A stretch of DNA of 8,331 nucleotides from Nitrososphaeria archaeon (GTDB lineage Archaea; Thermoproteota; Nitrososphaeria; JACIWG01), in NCBI GenBank assembly GCA_014361085.1, contig JACIWG010000064.1, forward strand, positions 1-8,331, written 5' to 3'. Each line of letters opens with the position of its first letter. The first letter of the stretch is position 1. Positions 1-5,404 of the stretch are shown here, in pieces. A program made the position numbers and the translations under genes. Under the pieces are notes generated by a model. That model saw nothing but the letters and a program-made list of their open reading frames with translations. It was not told the origin of the DNA and did not search any database.

Positions 1-52
1 ATAGGTTACATCTTATACATTCTGGGGAGATTGTTATGAATTTACCCTTCAT
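1..52 (-). CDS. Partial N-terminus of a probable 4Fe-4S (ferredoxin-like) protein
   Basis: Only the first 17 codons are inside the window; the gene runs off the left edge. From the ATG at 52-50 the minus strand reads MKGKFITISPECIRCNL, and the C-x-x-C with a following N-L looks like the start of a CxxCxxCxxxC iron-sulfur cluster motif as in ferredoxins ('ITI-P-x-CIRCxLC'). The frame is closed upstream by a TAA shortly before, and the codons between it and the ATG include no standard start, so this ATG is the best choice. It begins 17 nt after the stop of the SerK-like gene on the same strand, with no visible TATA box between, so the two are probably cotranscribed. The family call is an inference from a very short stretch. 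Confidence 0.4.
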   Translation of the reverse strand, partial: MKGKFITISPECIRCNL

Positions 53-69
53 TTCACATTTTCCAACAT

Positions 70-504
70 CTATATGTTAACTTCAGGCTCTAGAAGAGAT
101 ATGTGAAACTTTCTTCCACCAAAGTAGATCATATGCTTTGTAGTCTTTGCTGGAAACAGTTTACCCGAAACTCCTGCCTCTATCACTGAAGACTTAGAAA
201 TTTTTCCATTACTGTTCCATGAATAAACCTTTAAAATTGGCGAAAAGTAGTCGACAAGAATTGCAGGAATCCTTTTGCAACCCAAACTTTTCAGTACATT
301 GTATCTATGGTGGCCGTCAATAATTATATACGTGTTCAAGTCTGCAGCCACAGCCTTTTTTATAAGGCCATCCACCCTTATCTCCTCATAAAGTTCAGCC
401 AATCTTCTCTCGTCAACTCTCTCATGCTGTCTTAGCAGACCTACATCTAAAATCTCCACTTTGGCTTTAAGTAATTTATGTATGTTATGATAGTCCACCA
501 ACAC
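70..504 (-). CDS. SerK-like ParB/Srx-fold protein, possible free-serine kinase (short form)
   Basis: A 144-residue protein of the ParB/sulfiredoxin superfamily. It resembles the ADP-dependent serine kinase SerK of Thermococcus, which makes O-phosphoserine, the archaeal precursor of cysteine. Visible motifs: L-x-x-H27-E28, matching the SerK stretch with the catalytic glutamate; I-I-D63-G-H-H-R67, the ParB-fold phosphate/nucleotide motif; D-Y-F-S with K-V-Y-x-W near residues 85-96; and a tail F-P-A-K120-T-T-K-H124 like the SerK C-terminal 'SPKTTRH'. It is much shorter than SerK (about 240 residues), lacking most of the region between the core and the tail. The start is GTG at 504-502; in-frame TTG and GTG codons directly after it are alternatives. 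The transcript is probably almost leaderless: a TATA box and a palindromic operator abut the start. It may instead be a ParB-fold protein with another substrate, because the missing segment could affect catalysis. Confidence 0.65.
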   Translation of the reverse strand: MLVDYHNIHKLLKAKVEILDVGLLRQHERVDERRLAELYEEIRVDGLIKKAVAADLNTYIIIDGHHRYNVLKSLGCKRIPAILVDYFSPILKVYSWNSNGKISKSSVIEAGVSGKLFPAKTTKHMIYFGGRKFHISLLEPEVNI

Positions 505-505
505 C

Positions 506-520
506 TATAACAATGTTATA
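506..520. promoter_or_regulatory. Palindromic operator, copy 1 (SerK-like gene)
   Basis: TATAACA-A-TGTTATA is a perfect 15-bp palindrome around a single central base. It lies between the TATA region (525-540) and the GTG start at 504, so a bound protein would block promoter clearance. It matches two other copies, at 1139-1151 and 5658-5674, in all 12 arm positions of ATAACA-N-TGTTAT. Confidence 0.75.
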
Positions 521-524
521 GAGC

Positions 525-540
525 TTATTTAAGCTTTAAA
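525..540 (-). promoter_or_regulatory. TATA/BRE region of the SerK-like gene
   Basis: The minus strand reads TTTAAAGCTTAAATAA, giving a TTAAATAA-type TATA box centred about 25 nt before the GTG start, as expected for a leaderless archaeal transcript. The 13-mer TATTTAAGCTTTA (plus strand, 526-538) recurs at 5679-5691 in the tusA promoter, at the same 13-nt distance from the operator centre. Confidence 0.6.
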
Positions 541-671
541 TAATTTGCTCATGCGGCAAGCAACCTTAGGAATGGTATAGGCTCGTGTAATGATAGATAG
601 ACCTTTTAGGTTAATAGGGTTGTGGTCACAACAATTCTTTACTTGATTGTTTTTATAATGTAGGTGAAGCT

Positions 672-677
672 GAAAAA
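672..677 (-). terminator. Short T-run after the HTH regulator gene
   Basis: About 18 nt past the stop of the regulator gene the minus strand has TGTTTTTC, a T5 run of the kind that often ends archaeal transcripts. There is no clear hairpin. Weak evidence. Confidence 0.25.
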
Positions 678-694
678 CATTCTATAATCATAAG

Positions 695-1024
695 CTAACG
701 TCCAGTGTTCCCATATAATATTCGGCATATTTCACATAAGTTTAGATCAACTTCCTTAGACCCCTTTGTTTCAGCCAACTTCTTCGTTATAGACTTTATA
801 ATCTCCATTACTTTGGCATTGCTTTCAAGTTTTTTACTCATTGTATACCCTCTTTTTGAGCTTATATAATAGCTTACAGCTGCCTGTGTGAGTCCAAGCA
901 TTTTAGCCGCGTTAGATTGTGAAAAGCCATATTCTTCGACTAGAGTTTTTGCAATAAGTCCTCTCACCGCTGGCATAATATACTTTGTTACAGTCTCACA
1001 TCTTAATCTTACTGTCATCAGCAT
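695..1024 (-). CDS. COG2522-type archaeal HTH transcriptional regulator with CxxC tail
   Basis: A 109-residue DNA-binding protein of the small archaeal HTH family (COG2522 type). An N-terminal helix, with C9-E and I-M-P-A-V-R-G-L-I-A-K, precedes a helix-turn-helix at about residues 34-58 (F-S-Q-S-N-A-A-K-M-L-G-L-T-Q-A-A-V-S-Y-Y). A C-terminal helical part ends in L-C97-E-I-C100-R. The C97/C100 pair, perhaps with C9, could bind a metal or Fe-S cluster or act as a thiol switch; such cysteines occur in the family, but the role here is inferred. The start is ATG at 1024, with another ATG two codons in; both fit a leaderless transcript from the TATA box at about 1041-1050. The gene is divergent from the His/Met membrane protein and close to the palindromic operators, which makes it the best candidate for the factor that binds them, and a diverged copy in its own promoter suggests autoregulation. 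Confidence 0.75.
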   Translation of the reverse strand: MLMTVRLRCETVTKYIMPAVRGLIAKTLVEEYGFSQSNAAKMLGLTQAAVSYYISSKRGYTMSKKLESNAKVMEIIKSITKKLAETKGSKEVDLNLCEICRILYGNTGR

Positions 1025-1037
1025 GTTAATGTTAACA
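1024..1037. promoter_or_regulatory. Diverged operator-like palindrome at the regulator's own start
   Basis: TGTTAA-TG-TTAACA (plus strand) is an inverted repeat with a 2-nt centre, built from the same TAACA/TGTTA half-sites as the main operator but arranged differently. It sits between the minus-strand TATA box (GTATTTAAAA at 1041-1050) and the ATG at 1024, the position the operator occupies in the other promoters. Autoregulation is inferred. Confidence 0.45.
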
Positions 1038-1040
1038 GCG

Positions 1041-1050
1041 TTTTAAATAC
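1041..1050 (-). promoter_or_regulatory. TATA box of the HTH regulator gene
   Basis: The minus strand reads GTATTTAAAA, centred about 22 nt before the ATG at 1024 and about 28 nt before the alternative ATG at 1018. This fits a leaderless or nearly leaderless transcript. Confidence 0.5.
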
Positions 1051-1074
1051 TTTTAGTATAATTTGGCCTTAATA

Positions 1075-1087
1075 AACATTATATGTT
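1075..1087. repeat. Inverted repeat between the divergent promoters
   Basis: AACAT-TAT-ATGTT is an inverted repeat with AACA/TGTT arms and a 3-nt centre, midway between the divergent regulator and membrane-protein promoters. It resembles the operator half-sites with wider spacing. It may be a secondary site or AT-rich coincidence. Confidence 0.3.
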
Positions 1088-1119
1088 ATTTAATAACCCT
1101 TTGTCTCCTTTTGGAAAAG

Positions 1120-1128
1120 TTTATAAAC
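1120..1128 (+). promoter_or_regulatory. TATA box of the His/Met membrane protein gene
   Basis: TTTATAAAC is centred about 26 nt before the ATG at 1150, the spacing for a transcript that begins at the start codon. This supports 1150 as the true start over an in-frame TTG at 1063 that lies upstream of the promoter. Confidence 0.65.
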
Positions 1129-1138
1129 ACACACTTTA

Positions 1139-1151
1139 ATAACAGTGTTAT
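1139..1151. promoter_or_regulatory. Palindromic operator, copy 2 (membrane protein)
   Basis: ATAACA-G-TGTTAT is a perfect 13-bp palindrome around a central G. It overlaps the ATG at 1150-1152 and lies just after the TATA box, so binding would cover the transcription start. It has the same arms as copies 1 and 3. Confidence 0.75.
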
Positions 1152-1536
1152 GCAATCCGGTGTTGAAGAAAAAATAAATTTAGCTTCTGCCTTATCACTA
1201 TCCTCTGGTATAATAACGCTTTTAGGGTCAATCTTCTCTCTCTGGATGTACAATTTTATGGTGCCCTCAACCTTCGACTTCGATGATCATCATCACATGA
1301 TGGGCATGATGTCATTTTTTTGGTTTAATGGAGCCTTTTGGATATTCTTTGCTTTGGGCTTAATAAGTGGAGGTATAGTATTGACTTCCTCAATTCTGCT
1401 TAAAGAAAAACCAAAAAATAGAACTTTATATGGTACACTTATGATTGTATTTTCTGTTTTAAGTATATTTTCTGGCGGAGGTTTCATAATAGGTGCGCTC
1501 TTGGGTCTTGTTGGCGGAATTATAGCGGTTTGGTAA
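1150..1536 (+). CDS. Small four-helix membrane protein with HHHMMGMM motif
   Basis: A 128-residue hydrophobic protein with about four membrane segments (near residues 12-34, 56-80, 92-108 and 110-128, the last two close together and glycine-rich). The loop after helix 1 carries D43-F-D-D-H47-H-H-M-M-G-M-M54, a dense His/Met/Asp cluster that could bind a soft or transition metal such as copper, or iron. Similar small archaeal membrane proteins of unknown function with His-His-Met-Met loops exist, but I cannot name the family with certainty. The ATG at 1150 is chosen because TATA box and operator immediately precede it; an upstream in-frame TTG at 1063 would put the promoter inside the gene. 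The shared operator ties it to the SerK-like and tusA transcription units. The function is unknown; metal handling or sensing at the membrane is an inference. Confidence 0.75.
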   Translation: MQSGVEEKINLASALSLSSGIITLLGSIFSLWMYNFMVPSTFDFDDHHHMMGMMSFFWFNGAFWIFFALGLISGGIVLTSSILLKEKPKNRTLYGTLMIVFSVLSIFSGGGFIIGALLGLVGGIIAVW

Positions 1537-1633
1537 AAGGCGATCGTCTAATGGTGATTTGACACTTAGGATTCCAATTATTTATTCTTAACAAAATTCC
1601 AAATTGTACTGCTAGAGAGTGTAGAATAGTATT

Positions 1634-1667
1634 AGGGTTTGAGATGAAGCTACTGCAGGGTTTGAGA
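1634..1667. repeat. Direct repeat AGGGTTTGAGA, two copies
   Basis: AGGGTTTGAGA occurs at 1634-1644 and 1657-1667 (23-nt period), just downstream of where the JAMM-like frame breaks off. The exact 11-nt identity is visible; its origin (slippage, end of an inserted element or chance) is unknown. Confidence 0.4.
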
Positions 1668-1710
1668 CAGACGGACGCGAAGCGTGTTCGGTAGCACAGC
1701 CTCTTCTCTC

Positions 1711-1851
1711 TTAGATAGAAGAGAATGAAGTCCCTTTTGCTTTGCCAATCAATATTCCACACGCTTCTATAGGATAAAATTTTCTCGCCACCTCAAATAT
1801 TTCATCTAAATGCTTACTTTTTATCTTTAAGACCGAACTATTTCTAGACAC
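1711..1851 (-). pseudogene. N-terminal fragment of a JAMM/MPN (Mov34/PAD-1) metalloprotease
   Basis: From a GTG at 1851 the minus strand encodes 46 residues before a TAA. The stretch L-K-I-K-S-K-H-L-D-E-I-F-E-V-A-R-K-F-Y-P-I-E-A-C-G-I-L-I-G-K matches the opening of archaeal JAB/JAMM domains ('hL..I..hA....P.EaCGiLvG'), including the conserved glutamate at residue 29. The rest of the domain, with the H-x-H-P zinc motif and the later serine and aspartate, is absent: similarity stops around 1730 and none of the three frames beyond restores it. An A/T-rich TATA-like stretch (about 1866-1880) lies about 24 nt before the GTG, so the original promoter seems preserved. Archaeal JAMM proteins cleave ubiquitin-like SAMP conjugates; as it stands this piece lacks the zinc-binding site. 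Most likely a truncated remnant. Confidence 0.6.
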
Positions 1852-1950
1852 TAGTAAGATGCGACCTACATTTATTTTTTATTTTAATTTGATATTGTAT
1901 GCAAAGGAGAGATGCTGAAAAGAAAGTGTATGGCATTTAGAAGAGATGTT

Positions 1951-1960
1951 GAAAAATTAG
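1951..1960 (-). terminator. T-run after the FTR1 gene
   Basis: The minus strand reads CTAATTTTTC about 10-20 nt after the FTR1 stop, a short T5 run suitable as an intrinsic archaeal terminator for the four-gene operon. There is no obvious hairpin. Confidence 0.35.
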
Positions 1961-1969
1961 TCTTTTCGT

Positions 1970-2800
1970 TTACTTTCTCCTTCTATAGACCCAAATTATA
2001 AAGGGAAGTGATATCGCAAGATATAATAGGTGAACTATTATTCTAGCCCATTCTGCTTCTACAGTGTAGCCGAACATCACCGCAAGTATAGAGCCAACTA
2101 TGTTTTTATGATGTAGGATGTTTTCTTCAGGTAAATTTAATACATAGGCTGGTTCAGCCAGCCAGCCTAAGTTAAAACCATTCTGTTCATAATATTCTAT
2201 TAGCTCGTGTACACTATAGCCGGCTAATCCGCTTGCAAGAAATATTAACAGTAAACTGGTAAAGTAAAAGAATTTTCTCAAGTTTATTTTCATACCTGCT
2301 GCGAAGATGCCGTAAGATAAAATAAGTGCGCTTATAATTCCAGCCACTGACCCAGCAATTGTTGCCATTGTCTCGTTCAATAAAAATGGTGTAAGAAAAA
2401 GTACTGTTTCCAAACCTTCTCTAAAAACTATTATAAATGAAATAGTTAATAGTCCCACAATTGTTCCTCCAGTTATAGTGCTTTCAATACGTTTTTCAAT
2501 TTCCTTTTTAAAGTGTCTTCCCCTGACAGCCATCCAAAATATTATTGAAGATAGAACAACAACAGCTACAAAGGCTGCTGCGGCTTCAAAAAGTAGTTGG
2601 AAAGGTTTTGGTAGAATGCCGTAAGTGAATGAAATAAGTGCGCCTAAGCCTGTACTAAGCCCTACAGCTAAATAGATTCCATACCATACAAAACGCGTTA
2701 ACTCACTTCTACCCGTCCTAATTAGATAGGAGAACATTATTGCAGATACTAGTGCAGCCTCAAAGGTTTCTCTGAATGCTATCAAATACTGTCCCATCAT
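1970..2800 (-). CDS. FTR1/EfeU-family iron permease
   Basis: A 276-residue integral membrane protein of the oxidase-linked/FTR1-type iron transporter family, with about seven helices and both signature REXXE iron-translocation motifs: R10-E-T-F-E14 in helix 1 and R127-E-G-L-E131 in helix 4. The conserved H-E-L (198-200) before helix 6 is present. The length is normal for prokaryotic EfeU-type permeases. In bacteria these move ferrous/ferric iron with EfeO and EfeB partners; no such partner is visible here. It is the last gene of the tusA operon: the transporter stop TAA, one codon, then ATG-ATG at 2800 and 2797. No strong ribosome-binding site directly precedes it (a GAGGGG lies about 18 nt upstream), so translation may be coupled. 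The link to a sulfur/selenium operon is unusual; iron supply for Fe-S chemistry, or another metal or oxyanion substrate, are possible explanations. Confidence 0.85.
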   Translation of the reverse strand: MMGQYLIAFRETFEAALVSAIMFSYLIRTGRSELTRFVWYGIYLAVGLSTGLGALISFTYGILPKPFQLLFEAAAAFVAVVVLSSIIFWMAVRGRHFKKEIEKRIESTITGGTIVGLLTISFIIVFREGLETVLFLTPFLLNETMATIAGSVAGIISALILSYGIFAAGMKINLRKFFYFTSLLLIFLASGLAGYSVHELIEYYEQNGFNLGWLAEPAYVLNLPEENILHHKNIVGSILAVMFGYTVEAEWARIIVHLLYLAISLPFIIWVYRRRK

Positions 2801-2803
2801 ATT

Positions 2804-3988
2804 TTAGCTCTTACGCCCCTCAAGATAAAGTATGAAAAGCAGGTAAAGGAAAAGTAACATATATGTGAGTATCATCCCGTTAGTCCAGCCTATATTTGGT
2901 ATAAAAAATCCTATACCTGTAAAATTAAAGGATTTCCTTAATATAGGGTATGCGAGCACTGCCGTAAAAATCGTTATAAATGCATTTACATGCCCTTCTC
3001 CAGCCCTCCATAATATACCTGATGCACAAGCACCAGCTAAGACCATACCAAATGCGAAGATAATTCCACCCAAAATGTTCGTAAGAGAAACTGGTGCAAC
3101 ATAGTTTAATGGTTCAACAAATCCTCTATATTTGAGTACAAATCCTCCAGTCACGCCTGCTAAAAGTCCCAAAATTATACCCTTATGTAATCTGATACTT
3201 CTTTGAAACTCTGGGCCAAAGAATAGGTCTCTGAAGGCTGTAGTAAAACAGAATCTTGAACGTTGAATTATTATGCCAACAATGATTCCAAATAATAGGA
3301 TCACCGCGTAAAGGCCAGCATCCTTAATTGGGCCAAAACTATAGTATGCCATGATTAATATTATAGTAATGGCTTCAATCGCAAAAAATATTGGTGCAAG
3401 TCTCCGTTTTAAAATATGTCTTCCTCCTAGTTCACTGCTCTTCACTTTAAAAGTTTCTTCGTGCATTCTAGTTGCAAATGAAACTTTCCAAATAATGTAC
3501 TTTTGTCCAAGATATCCTCCTATAAGTAATCCTGAAAACATCGCCCAACCGTGTAAGCTCAGCGCTGTAATTGCTGAAAAGAACCCACCCCAATTGCATC
3601 CAAAGGACAGTACTACACCCAAGGACATAAGAATTCCTCCAAGAACTGCTTCAACAACTTGGATTCTTGATGATGGCAACCTTATCCTAAACTCTTTAGA
3701 AATTATTGCCGCAATTGACGCTCCAAAAAATAATCCAATTATACCAACACTAGTTTTATCCTCAAGCACAGACGCTAATGGTGAACCACTTATCCAATTC
3801 AAGTTTATCAAACTATAGATGTGCTGTCCCCAATTCTGGTATCCTGAAAAGATGGTGTAGGGTTTTAAAGCCCATGCATAGAATACGATGTTCACAAAAC
3901 CTAATAGGATACCAGCAAAATATTCTGGCCAAGGCTCTCTGAAGATGTTGTCGAAAAATCTTTTAAATGTAACTTTAAAGGAAGCCAT
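2804..3988 (-). CDS. yedE: YeeE/YedE-family transporter (thiosulfate or selenium uptake)
   Basis: A 394-residue polytopic membrane protein of the YeeE/YedE (sulfur transport, PF04143) family, made of two similar halves. The family's key cysteines are visible: S-F-G-C131-N-W-G-G in the first half, R-S-R-F-C247-F-T-T-A-F-R-D and L-A-G-A-C321-A-S-G-I-L-W-R-A-G-E-G-H in the second. In YeeE/TsuA such cysteines relay thiosulfate through the membrane and a TusA-like partner acts on the inside; YedE proteins in selenium-using organisms sit next to selD and are proposed selenium importers. Here both a TusA protein and a SelD-like protein are encoded directly upstream, so both readings are open. The ATG at 3988 follows the selD-like stop by one codon and has a GGTGA ribosome-binding site about 9 nt upstream. 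The symbol is by family resemblance. Confidence 0.85.
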   Translation of the reverse strand: MASFKVTFKRFFDNIFREPWPEYFAGILLGFVNIVFYAWALKPYTIFSGYQNWGQHIYSLINLNWISGSPLASVLEDKTSVGIIGLFFGASIAAIISKEFRIRLPSSRIQVVEAVLGGILMSLGVVLSFGCNWGGFFSAITALSLHGWAMFSGLLIGGYLGQKYIIWKVSFATRMHEETFKVKSSELGGRHILKRRLAPIFFAIEAITIILIMAYYSFGPIKDAGLYAVILLFGIIVGIIIQRSRFCFTTAFRDLFFGPEFQRSIRLHKGIILGLLAGVTGGFVLKYRGFVEPLNYVAPVSLTNILGGIIFAFGMVLAGACASGILWRAGEGHVNAFITIFTAVLAYPILRKSFNFTGIGFFIPNIGWTNGMILTYMLLFLYLLFILYLEGRKS

Positions 3989-3991
3989 TTC

Positions 3992-5398
3992 TTACTCACC
4001 AACTTCGATAAGTGGATGTTTCAGGTTTGAAACATACTTTAGAACACTCTTGCATATCTTCACCCTAGCCCTACCCAATTCCTCAACCTCCCCTATTATC
4101 TGTGGCCTATACCCTGCCCTCCTCAAATCTTTAAGCAATTCTTCCACAACATTTTTATGTGCTATAATACAGAATGCTCCATTTGTTCCAGCTGTAGAGT
4201 TTGCCATAAGAAACTTTTTAGCCGCGTACTCGCTTACTTCTGGAAAGAGTAGTGGAATCTCTTCTATCCCTATACAAGCGTTAGCTCTCTCTGCAATTTC
4301 AGCAAAAATGTATATTCCTGGACCACTTATGTCAGAAGATAATATAACATGCTGATCTTTCTCAAATTTTTCACCAATTTTTGGCAGATACCTGTTAACT
4401 ATTTTGGCTCCCATAATATTAGGTGATGAAATCAAATTCACAGCCTCCTCCTTTTCCTTTTCAAGCTCTCTAAAAGAAATTCCCCTTGACTCCAATTCTG
4501 AAACTATTTCATCGTTGATAAGGCTTGAAATGTAGACTGTTAATGGTGAAAGTTCTCCAAACGGTCTTGTAACAATTATCTGCATTCCTGGTTGCACAAG
4601 ATCCTCTCTTGTAGGAGTCTGCTTTTCCGTGGTCCCAAGTACTGTGGCTCCAATAAAAAGTCTTCTGCTATCAAACTGTGGCACATTAATAAATTTGAAA
4701 TTGTTTTCTCTAGAAAACTTTTTCACATTTTCTATCATCTTTTTCCTTAAATCTTCATTTGGCGCTCCCACGAGTGGTGCTACTTGTATATCATTGTAGA
4801 CCCCTAGCACGTAGAGATCGTTTAGTGCATTACATAACGCGCCTCTCACTTGCCTCTCGTCTTCTAAACTTAATGTAGGGTCTATTATGTTAACTGTATC
4901 ATTATTTATGGCAAGAAGTTTGTTTTCAGACCTTCCTTTCACTGTTATAAAATCGAAGACCGCAATAGATTCCTCTGGTACTGTCGTTATTATAGAATGG
5001 CCCTTACCAAATCTTAAATTTACTCCTGCCTCAGAAATTTTTTTATAGACCGGCTCCAAAAGTTCACTGAACTTCTCAGGGCTTACAGCATGTCTTTGAA
5101 ACACTTGAATAACTGCAACACAGGTTAAAGGATCAATTCTTCGAATATCATCCGCATCCACATTTGTTTCAGGGCCCAGCCTATAAAATCTTCTATAAAC
5201 TTTAACTTCCCTTTTTGCGCCAACAACTTCCGCATCCTTCTTCGAAGGAATTACAAAATTAGAATATAGTTTTTGCCTTAATTCTTTTATTGAAGGATAG
5301 ACTACATTGTCAAGGTCAACCTTCACAGCGCAGCCGCAGGCAAGCTCTAATGAATTTATCCCAATCTTCCTGTAATCTTCAAAAACTTCTTTAACCAA
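3992..5398 (-). CDS. Divergent SelD-like (selenophosphate synthetase-related) protein
   Basis: A 468-residue protein of the AIRS/SelD superfamily, clearly longer than ordinary SelD (about 350). Preserved parts: a Cys loop C21-G-C23-A-V-K26 resembling the catalytic C17/K20 loop of E. coli SelD; N-N-D167; A-L-N-D194-L-Y-V-L-G, the counterpart of 'A-S-D-x-Y-A-M-G'; V-T-R-P-F-G-E-L-S-P-L (276-286); and S-S-D356-I-S-G-P-G, like 'T-D-V-T-G-F-G'. Changed parts: the 'DDAAV' segment is E-S-I-A-V (143-147), 'GGHS' is missing near 238-250, and 'DPQTSGG' is replaced by N-S-T-A-G-T-N-G (400-407). About 75 extra residues lie between the Cys loop and the ATP core. The start is TTG at 5398: the same frame is closed by the tusA stop two codons earlier, and AAGGAGGAGA lies just upstream. 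Role inferred: ATP-dependent activation of selenium, or possibly sulfur, delivered by TusA. Confidence 0.7.
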   Translation of the reverse strand: MVKEVFEDYRKIGINSLELACGCAVKVDLDNVVYPSIKELRQKLYSNFVIPSKKDAEVVGAKREVKVYRRFYRLGPETNVDADDIRRIDPLTCVAVIQVFQRHAVSPEKFSELLEPVYKKISEAGVNLRFGKGHSIITTVPEESIAVFDFITVKGRSENKLLAINNDTVNIIDPTLSLEDERQVRGALCNALNDLYVLGVYNDIQVAPLVGAPNEDLRKKMIENVKKFSRENNFKFINVPQFDSRRLFIGATVLGTTEKQTPTREDLVQPGMQIIVTRPFGELSPLTVYISSLINDEIVSELESRGISFRELEKEKEEAVNLISSPNIMGAKIVNRYLPKIGEKFEKDQHVILSSDISGPGIYIFAEIAERANACIGIEEIPLLFPEVSEYAAKKFLMANSTAGTNGAFCIIAHKNVVEELLKDLRRAGYRPQIIGEVEELGRARVKICKSVLKYVSNLKHPLIEVGE

Positions 5399-5404
5399 AT
5401 TTCT

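Larger units (their letters stand above)
1537..1969. other. Gene-poor stretch with a decayed gene piece and direct repeats
   Basis: No intact gene is convincing here. An 80-codon frame on the minus strand (1520-1762) has a composition unlike a normal protein and runs into the upstream membrane-protein gene. The stretch contains the JAMM-like fragment (1711-1851), a GC-richer patch at about 1657-1700 with a small ACGC-GAA-GCGT hairpin, two copies of AGGGTTTGAGA, and a strongly T-rich plus-strand run at about 1869-1890. It looks like an area of past rearrangement. Confidence 0.5.

Noticed and set aside
541..694. Possible small RNA between the SerK-like and regulator genes
   Set aside because: No tRNA fold, no clear C/D or H/ACA boxes and no strong hairpin could be made out.
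1063..1149. Upstream extension of the membrane protein gene from TTG 1063
   Set aside because: The promoter (TATA box, operator) lies inside this extension, and the ATG at 1150 has ideal spacing for a leaderless transcript.
1520..1762. 80-codon minus-strand frame
   Set aside because: Composition is not protein-like, and it overlaps the JAMM fragment and the end of the membrane-protein gene in other frames.
2865..4355. Plus-strand open frames at 2865-3104, 3351-3818 and 3888-4355
   Set aside because: They are antisense to the transporter and selD-like genes, show no domain pattern and have no promoter or ribosome-binding site; antisense shadows.
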